From contig JASHSN010000151.1 in the NCBI GenBank assembly GCA_030038695.1, positions 1 through 5,495 of the forward strand: DNA of 5,495 nucleotides. The letters are read 5' to 3'. The notes beneath the pieces are model-generated. The model saw only the letters and a list, made by a program, of their open reading frames with translations, was not told where the DNA came from and searched no databases. Position numbers and translations under genes: made by a program. The DNA is from Nitrososphaeraceae archaeon. Lineage in GTDB: Archaea > Thermoproteota > Nitrososphaeria > Nitrososphaerales > Nitrososphaeraceae. Below, in pieces: positions 1 through 5,202 of this stretch (its first letter is position 1; every line of letters starts with the position of its first letter).

Positions 1-44
1 TAGCATACTTTCTGTCTTGTTCGAAATAAAGATTTCAGTCGCAT
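1..44 (-). CDS. Possible start of a leftward gene cut by the window edge
   Basis: On the - strand the frame is open from a stop near position 82 to the left edge. An ATG at 42-44 would begin a basic peptide, MRLKSLFRTRQKVC, that runs off the window. Only 14 codons are visible, so the product cannot be named. The main reason to note it is that the palindromes at 71-84 and 98-141 would lie directly upstream, where an operator would be expected. A frame this short could easily be open by chance. Confidence 0.15.
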   Translation of the reverse strand, partial: MRLKSLFRTRQKVC

Positions 45-70
45 TTTCTTGTCAAGCTGCTCATTATCAC

Positions 71-84
71 TTAATGATCATTAA
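71..84. repeat. Perfect 14-base palindrome, possible operator
   Basis: TTAATGATCATTAA reads identically on both strands with no spacer. This is the shape of a binding site for a dimeric DNA-binding protein. It sits in AT-rich DNA next to the inverted repeat at 98-141. No regulator gene is visible nearby, so the operator role is inference; AT-rich sequence also raises the chance of such a palindrome arising at random. Confidence 0.4.
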
Positions 85-97
85 TTACTGATGTTTT

Positions 98-141
98 TTA
101 CGTCAAATAACACGACATATTTTAATTGTAAATTGACGTAA
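98..141. repeat. Inverted repeat TTACGTCAA / TTGACGTAA
   Basis: TTACGTCAA at 98-106 and its exact reverse complement TTGACGTAA at 133-141 flank a 26-base AT-rich spacer. Each arm carries a TGACGT core. Arms of nine bases with GC-containing centres are less likely by chance than AT-only repeats. The spacing would put the two sites on roughly the same DNA face, about 3.3 helical turns apart. They could be paired protein sites or the stem of a loose RNA hairpin. Confidence 0.45.
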
Positions 142-181
142 GCGATTTAAACATAGATATTTAATTGTACTGTACGACATA
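112..181. repeat. Repeated ACGACATA and TTTAATTGTA modules
   Basis: ACGACATA occurs at 112-119 and again at 174-181. A second word, TTTAATTGTA or its near copy TTAATTGTA, occurs at 121-130 and 161-169. Both words therefore appear twice within 70 bases, interleaved with the right arm of the inverted repeat ending at 141. This looks like a clustered set of binding sites or a promoter region. No gene can be assigned to it. Confidence 0.3.
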
Positions 182-611
182 AAAAAATTAAGGTAGAAAC
201 AAAAATAAGATGATTCCGGCAATGCTGAGGCCCTGTACCTAGACGATTCGATGACATTTAGGAAGGAACAAATATCCTTTACGGATTATTGGCATTTGGG
301 CCTATTTGTATTGCTAAATAGCACAGCTTAGTGAGTATAGCATTAAAGTTTATAGTAAATTCGTTGCAAGAATGGATCATCTAAACCCTGAATTCTGCGT
401 TACACAACAGTACGCAGATGGCTAGAACGATTTATAAATAAGCTGCAGCACTCGGCTTTAATATATCACATTTTTTGAATGGATTCGTTATAGTTTCAAT
501 ACTTCAATTCGGTGCCTCACGATTTTGGTTATTGCATCCCTTATGAGTCTTTGTTACACATGCTACTTGTATAGCGTTCTCACACTGACCGGTTCTGTCA
601 AATTAACGATC

Positions 612-628
612 CGCTTGTACTACAAGCG
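612..628. repeat. 17-base palindrome, 8-base arms, one central base
   Basis: CGCTTGTA at 612-619 and TACAAGCG at 621-628 are exact reverse complements around a single central C. The compact, GC-ended form is typical of an operator for a homodimeric helix-turn-helix protein and too tight for an RNA hairpin loop. The half-word CTTGTA also occurs at 566-571. No neighbouring regulator gene is visible in this window. Confidence 0.45.
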
Positions 629-675
629 TGAAGAGCTGTTTACGTCTATCCCATATTAATATTCTCTGTATCTCG

Positions 676-687
676 ACCACTAGTGGT
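676..687. repeat. Perfect 12-base palindrome ACCACTAGTGGT
   Basis: The twelve bases are identical on both strands with no spacer. It lies 48 bases after the palindrome at 612-628 and 67 bases before the one at 755-769, so three short symmetric sites sit within about 160 bases. An operator role is possible but unproven. Confidence 0.35.
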
Positions 688-754
688 ATACAAACCTCAC
701 CGTACTTTGCCGTGCTTAAGATAATTCTCTACCGCTTTACGAATGAAAGTACTA

Positions 755-769
755 CGGGGAATATCCCCG
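755..769. repeat. Inverted repeat CGGGGA-ATA-TCCCCG
   Basis: Two six-base arms flank a three-base centre. Five of the six pairs are G-C, so it stands out from the AT-rich surroundings and could act as a protein site or as a small RNA hairpin on either strand. It falls inside the doubtful frame at 743-1003, which is a further reason to doubt that frame is coding. Confidence 0.4.
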
Positions 770-1494
770 CGCGTCTTGTCAGTTTGTTTCACTAAAGAGA
801 TTGGTAGCGTGATCCCCACTTTCTCGCTCTTATTATCTCGTGCATTTCTCATATGGATATTATATGTACTACAGATCTATAAATACATATTATTTATCCA
901 GTTTGCCGCATGGCAACCAACTTTTTTACCAGACTATCCGTGCTATTTCATCGATTTCAGTGAACATATAATCACTCACTCATATCTATTACACAAGCCA
1001 TAGTTAGAGCTCTATGCTGCAGGCTGCAAATCCAAGGTAGTCGTTGATAAACGATCATCCAGGGTGGTCTCATGATGATTTCCAACCAGGAACCAGAAGG
1101 TAAGCAATTTCCGACTAGCAATAAGGTAATCGGGATCCCAGTTGATTAACAACCGAACACCGATCTGGACCCTTTCACCTTTCTAACATATTATGCATAT
1201 TAAGACCTTGATTAACATTGTAAATTAACTTTGTTAAATCCAATAGTTTCACATTTTCTAAGCTTGTTTGCGTCTAAGTAATAAAACAAAAAAGAGGACT
1301 GTTGATAATCGCATCGCTGATCGCACTGCCCAACAACTAGTCACCACATTTTCACAGTATGTAGCCTGCCCAAGGGTCTCTCACCCACAAACTCTACATG
1401 TTTTCGACACGATGGGATAGTTGACGGCATCGACATTTATTTAATTATACCAACCAAAAATCACCGTTATCACGCTCAGTGTTCATTCTAGACT

Positions 1495-1549
1495 GATGAC
1501 TAATGGAGCTGTTCTCGTAAACCTGAAATTCATTTTCCTGATAGTCATC
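1495..1549 (+). repeat. Hairpin-forming inverted repeat upstream of the peroxiredoxin
   Basis: GATGACTA at 1495-1502 pairs perfectly with TAGTCATC at 1542-1549, leaving a 39-base loop. It ends 31 bases before the mini-ORF at 1580 and 81 bases before the peroxiredoxin start. It would lie in the 5' leader only if transcription begins upstream of it, which cannot be told from the sequence. Alternatives are a pair of protein sites or chance. Confidence 0.3.
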
Positions 1550-1568
1550 TATCCAAAAGTCAATCGCA

Positions 1569-1574
1569 AGGAGG
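1569..1574 (+). promoter_or_regulatory. Strong Shine-Dalgarno site AGGAGG
   Basis: AGGAGG matches the core expected to pair with the 3' end of 16S rRNA and lies five bases before the ATG at 1580. It is too far (about 55 bases) from the peroxiredoxin ATG at 1630 to serve it directly. It therefore points to translation of the short ORF at 1580-1627, or is a relic. The same hexamer also occurs inside the dehydrogenase gene near 2351, so the hexamer alone is weak evidence. Confidence 0.4.
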
Positions 1575-1579
1575 ATGAC

Positions 1580-1627
1580 ATGAAGATAGGAGAAACGATA
1601 TTATTCTTCTTAACTACTCTACCCTAG
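1580..1627 (+). CDS. Possible 15-residue leader peptide before peroxiredoxin
   Basis: The ATG at 1580 starts a 15-codon ORF, MKIGETILFFLTTLP, that ends at TAG 1625-1627, two bases before the peroxiredoxin ATG. It has an AGGAGG site five bases upstream, while the peroxiredoxin has none. The arrangement fits translational coupling, in which ribosomes finishing the small ORF restart at 1630, or a leader peptide controlling the downstream gene. The peptide is mostly hydrophobic in its second half and matches nothing I recognise. A competing reading is a leaderless peroxiredoxin transcript driven by the AT-rich block at 1598-1605, which would lie inside this ORF; the ORF would then be untranslated chance sequence. 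Confidence 0.35.
   Translation: MKIGETILFFLTTLP
1598..1605 (+). promoter_or_regulatory. Possible TATA box for a leaderless peroxiredoxin transcript
   Basis: ATATTATT is centred about 28 bases before the peroxiredoxin ATG, the usual distance of an archaeal TATA box from the transcription start of a leaderless mRNA. The match is only to AT-richness, and no clear purine-rich BRE precedes it. Confidence 0.25.
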
Positions 1628-1629
1628 AT

Positions 1630-2145
1630 ATGTCAAGCACCTCCGTTACACCCATTCTAAATATAGGCGATGAAGCACCGGAATTTGAATTGGCAGATAT
1701 CAATATGAAGATGCACAAATTGAGCGATTATACTGGAAAGAAGAGGATACTTTCATTCTTTCCAGCTGCTGAATCTCCCGTTTGCACTACAGAGATGTGC
1801 TCTTTTAGAGATTCTTTAAATGAATTGAACAAGTATGGAGTTCAAGTGATAGGCATTTCAATTGATGGACCATTTGCAAATAAAATATTCACCGAACATC
1901 ATCATCTTAACTTCCCATTGCTAAGTGACTACAAACGCGAGACAATACAGAAATATGGAATTGTCATGAAAGACTTAGGGCCGCTAAAAGACTACAATGC
2001 AGCAAAACGTTCCATCTTCATAGTTGATGAAGATGGAAAAATCGATTACAAATGGGTATCCGATAATCCGTTGATAGAGCCCGATTTACAGGAGATAAAA
2101 GACTTTTTGCAAAAAGCAAATAAATTGAAAAATAATGGGCAATAA
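1630..2145 (+). CDS. Peroxiredoxin, BCP/PrxQ-AhpE-like
   Basis: This is a cytosolic thiol peroxidase that reduces hydrogen peroxide and organic hydroperoxides. It has 171 residues, normal to slightly long for the family. The thioredoxin-like fold runs from about residue 10 to 165. The active-site segment at 45-57 reads PAAESPVCTTEMC: Pro45, Ser49 in the usual Thr/Ser position and peroxidatic Cys52. Arg127 (in AAKRSIFIVDEDG) is the conserved active-site arginine. Cys57, five residues after Cys52, is at the spacing of the resolving cysteine in BCP/PrxQ enzymes, so an intramolecular disulfide reduced by a thioredoxin-type partner is likely. There is no signal peptide. ATG 1630 is the natural start, as it places about 10 residues before the conserved GDEAPEFEL segment; it has no Shine-Dalgarno site. 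A 15-codon ORF ends two bases upstream. The exact subfamily is uncertain. Confidence 0.93.
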   Translation: MSSTSVTPILNIGDEAPEFELADINMKMHKLSDYTGKKRILSFFPAAESPVCTTEMCSFRDSLNELNKYGVQVIGISIDGPFANKIFTEHHHLNFPLLSDYKRETIQKYGIVMKDLGPLKDYNAAKRSIFIVDEDGKIDYKWVSDNPLIEPDLQEIKDFLQKANKLKNNGQ

Positions 2146-2274
2146 AGAAATATTGACTCGAGCCTAAATTTGACTCACACTTATGATCTTGTTCGAACGC
2201 AATGTGGCTAGAATCTAATGACCCTTGTGGCCCGTGTCTCGTTTGCTGGGTTACGATTGAGTTGGATAACATAG

Positions 2275-2284
2275 ATTTTTAAAG
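2275..2284 (+). promoter_or_regulatory. Possible TATA box of the aldehyde dehydrogenase gene
   Basis: The block TTTTTAAAG within 2275-2284 is centred about 25 bases upstream of the GTG start at 2305, fitting a leaderless or nearly leaderless archaeal transcript. No Shine-Dalgarno site precedes the GTG. The rest of the 159-base spacer (2146-2304) holds a TTGACTC repeat (2153-2159, 2170-2176) and the palindrome GTTCGAAC (2191-2198). There is no clear poly-T terminator for the peroxiredoxin. Confidence 0.35.
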
Positions 2285-2304
2285 TTTGAAATTTAATCCA
2301 ATCT

Positions 2305-3876
2305 GTGACCTTTGAAAATGAACACACTTTTCAAAAGTTCGTCCTCTCAAAGGAGGAAGAGTTCTTTCACGAACAGTATGAACATGCAATTCGAGATGTC
2401 AAGACTGAATTTGGTAGACAATACGCTCTTATTATTGGTAGTAAAAAAATAAAGACAAATAGTAACTTTACCCATATATCACCACTCGATTCTCGAATAA
2501 CATTAGGGTATTTCCCAAAATCTAGGCTTGAGGATACTCGAGATGCCATCAAGGCCGCAAGAAGCTCATTTAAGATATGGAGCAAATACGATTATAAAAA
2601 ACGGATTGAGATTTGCAGGGCAACTGGAGATATGCTGAGCCGGCGTAAGTTCGAGCTCGCCGCGTGGCTGTCGTATGAAAATGGCAAGAACAGGTATGAA
2701 GCAATCGGAGACATTGATGAGGCCATAGATTTTATTAGATATTACTGCAAGAACATGGAAGTTAATGAAGGATTCTCAACCCTAACAAATAGTGCATACA
2801 AAACAGAAACCAGCAGAAGCGTTATGAAACCTTACGGCGTCTGGGCTGTAATAGCACCCTTTAATTTTCCAGCAGCAATAATGATTGGAATGAGTACTGG
2901 GGCTTTGGTTACAGGAAATACAATAGTATTGAAACCAGCCAGTAATGCACCAATTATCGCATATAAATTCGCAAAAGTCATGCAGGATGCAGGCTTACCA
3001 AGTGGTGCTTTGAACCTCATCACAGGACCAGGTGCTCAATTTGGTCAGGAAATAGCTCGAAACCAAGACGTGGCAGGTGTTGTATTCACCGGTTCGTTGA
3101 AGGCCGGATACGAGATTTTTAAGAGATTTAACAGAGTCAAACCCCGCCCTATAATTACAGAATTAGGTGGAAAAAATCCTGCGATAGTTACTGAAAGCGC
3201 GGACCTAGATCAGGCAGTTCAAGGTATATGTAATGCTGCATTTGGGTACTCAGGACAGAAGTGTAGCGCATGCTCAAAGGTGTATGTGCATCGAATCATC
3301 AAGATGGAATTCATTGAAAAGCTTGTAAAGAAGATCAAAAGCTTACGATTAGGAAATCCTCTTCAGGTTAGTACTTTTGTCGGTCCTTTGATAAACCTAA
3401 CTGCATATAGAAATTATCAAAGGTATATGAAGCTTGCATCTCGAGACGGAAAGGTGTTGGTCGGAAATTGCATTAATAAGACTGATGATTTAAAGTACGG
3501 ATTTTACGTAGAACCAACAATAGTTGACGGGTTACCCGAAGGCCATAAATTACTCACAGAGGAGCTCTTCCTGCCTATTTTATGCTTAGTGGAGTATGGG
3601 AGTTTTGAAAATGCTCTAAGCTCATGTAATACTTCAAAATATGGCTTGACAGCAGGGATTTATACCAGAAAAAAAGAAGAAATCGAGATATTTTTCGAAC
3701 GTCTCGAAACAGGCGTACTATATGCCAATCGCGCTGTAAGCGCGACGACTGGAGCAATGGTTGGTTGTCAGTCATTTGTTGGGTGGAAGCGATCAGGCAC
3801 AACAGGCATTGGTGCAGGAGGTCCTTATTACCTGACACAGTTTATGCAGGAACAGAGCCAAACGATCGCTGAGTAA
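2305..3876 (+). CDS. Aldehyde dehydrogenase, 1-pyrroline-5-carboxylate dehydrogenase type
   Basis: This predicted cytosolic NAD(P)-dependent enzyme oxidises glutamate semialdehyde/P5C to glutamate, the second step of proline breakdown. All 523 residues of a complete ALDH are present. Asn187 (APFNFPA) forms the oxyanion site, Lys210 (KPAS) and FTGS at 261-264 bind cofactor, Glu286 (ELGGKNP) is the general base and Cys320 (GQKC) is the nucleophile. The tail at 475-519, with NR, GAMVGCQSF, GWKRSGT and GGPYYLTQFM, fits the P5CDH anchor loop better than other ALDHs. Ser213 where many NAD enzymes have Glu suggests NADP may be accepted. Leu423 replaces the usual Gly in EEIFGP. The start is GTG 2305: an in-frame stop lies just upstream and the N-terminal region FENEHTFQKFV fits the family. 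No proline dehydrogenase is in the window. pruA/rocA are the bacterial names; substrate is inferred. Confidence 0.88.
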   Translation: MTFENEHTFQKFVLSKEEEFFHEQYEHAIRDVKTEFGRQYALIIGSKKIKTNSNFTHISPLDSRITLGYFPKSRLEDTRDAIKAARSSFKIWSKYDYKKRIEICRATGDMLSRRKFELAAWLSYENGKNRYEAIGDIDEAIDFIRYYCKNMEVNEGFSTLTNSAYKTETSRSVMKPYGVWAVIAPFNFPAAIMIGMSTGALVTGNTIVLKPASNAPIIAYKFAKVMQDAGLPSGALNLITGPGAQFGQEIARNQDVAGVVFTGSLKAGYEIFKRFNRVKPRPIITELGGKNPAIVTESADLDQAVQGICNAAFGYSGQKCSACSKVYVHRIIKMEFIEKLVKKIKSLRLGNPLQVSTFVGPLINLTAYRNYQRYMKLASRDGKVLVGNCINKTDDLKYGFYVEPTIVDGLPEGHKLLTEELFLPILCLVEYGSFENALSSCNTSKYGLTAGIYTRKKEEIEIFFERLETGVLYANRAVSATTGAMVGCQSFVGWKRSGTTGIGAGGPYYLTQFMQEQSQTIAE

Positions 3877-3925
3877 ATATGAAGGCAATGCATAAATTTT
3901 TCATGCTAAGCTAAATTAAAAACTG

Positions 3926-3958
3926 AAGGAGAAAATTCAGATGAAAGCCTATTTTTAG
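3926..3958 (+). promoter_or_regulatory. Shine-Dalgarno AAGGAG and a 5-codon ORF before the Trp-rich gene
   Basis: AAGGAG at 3926-3931 lies nine bases before an ATG at 3941 that opens only MKAYF before TAG at 3956-3958. The real gene starts 43 bases later at 4002, where no such site exists. This repeats the pattern seen before the peroxiredoxin: a good ribosome site serving a tiny ORF. It may be a leader ORF in the 5' UTR, the stump of a broken gene, or coincidence. The AT-rich stretch at 3890-3901 could be the promoter. Confidence 0.3.
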
Positions 3959-4001
3959 CTGGTGCATTAACTTTAACTACTATTCAGACACAAATAAGAT
4001 C

Positions 4002-4208
4002 ATGGCAATAGAAAAAGAACAAATGGGGTCTAACCCATTTCTAAATCCACTATGGTTTTGGCAGAACTACTTAATAAACTGGATTGAGGACAGTAAAGGA
4101 TTTTATGAAAATGCAATCAAAGCTAATGAGCATTGGTTCAAAGCTGTATGGGATCTTTGGTTTAGGACCGTAGGGCTTCAACAAAGAGAGACAGCAAAAG
4201 CAGATTAA
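4002..4208 (+). CDS. Tryptophan-rich 68-residue protein of unknown function
   Basis: I do not recognise a named family. The product has 68 residues, six of them Trp (18, 20, 27, 45, 50, 53), five Phe and two Tyr, concentrated in residues 13-54 in the pattern NPFLNPLWFWQNY, then WIEDSKGFYENAIKANEHW, then WDLWFRTVG. Charged residues alternate with the aromatics, so amphipathic helices lying on a surface are more likely than a membrane span. The N- and C-terminal ends are polar. Such composition recalls phasins and PhaE-like subunits that bind polyhydroxyalkanoate granules, which Nitrososphaera relatives make, but this is only an analogy. An in-frame TGA at 3942-3944 limits the 5' end, and ATG 4002 is the first ATG after it. 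It is probably real because its composition is strongly biased and protein-like. Confidence 0.6.
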   Translation: MAIEKEQMGSNPFLNPLWFWQNYLINWIEDSKGFYENAIKANEHWFKAVWDLWFRTVGLQQRETAKAD

Positions 4209-4357
4209 TATTTCATCTATCATCACACCTCTTTAGTACAACCTGAAGTTCTTGAGTTGATCTATCATTCGGGTATCATGTGGCTTGAATTTGAGACAAT
4301 CTTTGCATCACAAGAGTAGCACTAGAGTCACCTGTTTTGAGTTCCGCTAGAGCTGGA

Positions 4358-4498
4358 ATGCCAAGCATTTTCGTGTCTTTTTCTCTTGATGTTACCACAA
4401 AATATCAAATTACAGAAATGTCATTTGAGTGGAAGTATCCGGTTATACCAAATATGTTTGGTTGTGATACTTATCCCTCTGGGATCACGAACTTATAA
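4358..4498 (+). CDS. Doubtful 46-residue ORF or gene remnant
   Basis: ATG 4358 to TAA 4498 encodes a mixed-composition peptide beginning MPSIFVSFSLDVTTKYQ and containing the segment MSFEWKYPVIPNMFGC. The frame is open back to a TGA near 4294. The amino-acid mix looks more protein-like than most chance frames, but there is no ribosome site, and the hairpin at 4433-4472 lies within it. It could be a small gene, the remains of a larger one, or noise. Confidence 0.15.
   Translation: MPSIFVSFSLDVTTKYQITEMSFEWKYPVIPNMFGCDTYPSGITNL
4433..4472. repeat. Interrupted hairpin
   Basis: AAGTATC at 4433-4439 pairs with GATACTT at 4466-4472. Inside, ACCAAA pairs with TTTGGT around a TATG loop. An asymmetric internal loop of about 7 and 3 bases separates the two stems. 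It could be a 3' structure of a transcript from either flanking gene. Confidence 0.3.
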
Positions 4499-4749
4499 AT
4501 AGAATGCATAAGGTGAATAACTGATTATCACGCATCTGTTATTATAGATCCAGGTTAGGTGGAATTTCGCTCCATCTTTTATTCCAAAGATATTTAAAAA
4601 GAAGTGGTGGTTGCAACTGTTAAAAACGAAGAGAAAATTCAGCACCAACCGGAGCATGGTTATCTTTGTTCCAACGGTCTTACCAAGATAACGCAACAAA
4701 ACACATAGGATGCTTTAAAGGAAGACTCCTCAGGGGGAAGCCGAATTTC

Positions 4750-4792
4750 TAGATGCTATCCATCTGCATCTCCAGATGAGGGTTAGCATTTA
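4750..4792. repeat. Strong two-part hairpin beyond the PRC-barrel gene
   Basis: An outer stem of nine pairs (4750-4758 with 4784-4792, one of them G-U) encloses an inner stem of six perfect pairs (CATCTG 4761-4766 with CAGATG 4773-4778) and a six-base loop, with a small asymmetric internal loop between them. It lies 57 bases past the stop of the - strand gene. A 3' UTR structure, termination or RNA-end protection element, or part of a small RNA are all possible. It lacks the U-tract of a bacterial-type terminator immediately after the stem. Confidence 0.4.
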
Positions 4793-4848
4793 AGATAGAT
4801 CATGGAGTTAAGCGTCTAAAAAAATTGAGAATAGAATAACGATATGGC

Positions 4849-5100
4849 TCATTCAATGTAACTAAGTGAAGCTAGCTCCACCAACAACAAGTCATTAAAT
4901 CTGAAGTCAACCAGCATGTCATCGCCGATGAATGCCTCCACTCGTGATTTGGGTATTATGTAGTGATTGTCTACTCCCCGAAGAATTATCAAGGAATCCT
5001 TGTCTTCGGAAACCACATTACCTATTTCTTGCAAGTCACTAGAAATTACCTTCTTGTTAGTTAGCATCTCCGATTCAAGCATTTTTAGCGTCTCACTCAC
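4849..5100 (-). CDS. Small PRC-barrel-like (DUF2171-like) protein
   Basis: The 83-residue product is soluble and acidic, with no signal or membrane segment. Residues 17-66 follow the PRC-barrel plan of short beta strands: KKVISSDLQEIGNVV, then SLIILRG, then the hallmark YYIPKS-like block (YIIPKSRVEAFIGDDMLVDF, 47-66). In such proteins this small barrel serves as an interaction or RNA/protein-binding module, and archaea of this group often encode several single-domain copies; the partner here is unknown. The N-terminal 16 residues form a likely helix. The start is GTG at 5098-5100; an in-frame stop lies about 20 bases further up and no ATG intervenes. Met7 is the alternative start. No Shine-Dalgarno site is seen. 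A six-codon ORF overlaps the GTG. It is transcribed towards the Trp-rich gene, and no functional link is visible. Confidence 0.72.
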   Translation of the reverse strand: MSETLKMLESEMLTNKKVISSDLQEIGNVVSEDKDSLIILRGVDNHYIIPKSRVEAFIGDDMLVDFRFNDLLLVELASLSYIE

Positions 5101-5143
5101 ATGTGCCAGTTTGTCATGATAAACCCTTCTAAGCAGCCTCTAT

Positions 5144-5157
5144 GATAAATCATAAAT
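5144..5157 (-). promoter_or_regulatory. Possible TATA region of the PRC-barrel gene
   Basis: Read on the - strand this is ATTTATGATTTATC, two TTTAT blocks 44-57 bases upstream of the GTG. A start of transcription about 25 bases further on would leave a leader of roughly 20-28 bases containing the six-codon ORF at 5097-5117. Confidence 0.3.
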
Positions 5158-5202
5158 GTTTTTTGCAAAATCGTCAATGAATCCAACAAATACACCAATT
5201 TT

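Larger units (their letters stand above)
1..1579. other. Gene-free region of about 1.6 kb, rich in short palindromes
   Basis: No reading frame here resembles a known protein, and I see no tRNA, rRNA or CRISPR pattern on either strand. The longest frame, 743-1003 on the + strand (86 codons), has no ribosome binding site, few charged residues and one hydrophobic stretch (residues about 34-57), and is probably chance. The region is not featureless: perfect palindromes or inverted repeats occur at 71-84, 98-141, 612-628, 676-687, 755-769, 1005-1014, 1018-1028 and 1495-1549. It may be a long regulatory spacer, decayed genes or an unrecognised RNA locus. Absence of a gene is a fairly confident reading; what the region does is unknown. 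Confidence 0.6.
4209..4848. other. Gene-free spacer between convergent genes
   Basis: This 640-base stretch separates the + strand Trp-rich gene from the 3' end of the - strand PRC-barrel gene, so both genes would terminate into it. No frame is convincing. On the + strand the frame continues open for 36 codons after the stop at 4206-4208. A 46-codon ATG frame runs 4358-4498. A 68-codon - strand frame at 4493-4699 has low-complexity hydrophobic content and no ribosome site. The AT-rich base composition resembles the rest of the spacers. Two hairpins, at 4433-4472 and 4750-4792, are listed separately. Confidence 0.5.

Noticed and set aside
200..256. Box C/D-like words GATGAT, CTGA and GATGA
   Set aside because: Box C is imperfect and there is no closing D box or terminal stem.
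743..1003. 86-codon + strand frame with a hydrophobic stretch
   Set aside because: No ribosome site or recognisable domain, few acidic or lysine residues, and a GC-rich inverted repeat at its start; most likely chance.
1494..1541. Box C/D sRNA: TGATGA at 1494-1499 with CTGA at 1523-1526 and 1538-1541
   Set aside because: No C' box, and the distance from box C to the first CTGA is too long for a guide of this class.
2103..2116. Perfect palindrome CTTTTTGCAAAAAG near the end of the peroxiredoxin gene
   Set aside because: It lies in coding sequence (residues FLQK), has no loop, and follows from Phe and Lys codons; a terminator or operator role is not supported.
15..2197. Eleven-base repeat TCTTGTTCGAA at 15-25 and 2187-2197
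   Set aside because: A few exact 11-mers are expected by chance in 5.5 kb of AT-rich DNA, and the flanks do not match.
4206..4319. Readthrough of the Trp-rich gene, the frame being open for 36 codons after its stop
   Set aside because: An open run of this length is unremarkable, and no feature suggests stop-codon recoding.
3929..4642. Twelve-base repeat GAGAAAATTCAG at 3929-3940 and 4631-4642
   Set aside because: About one such match is expected by chance, and there is no extended similarity to suggest a duplication.
4493..4699. 68-codon - strand frame
   Set aside because: Low-complexity hydrophobic content, no ribosome site, and it lies in a spacer with no homology I can recognise.
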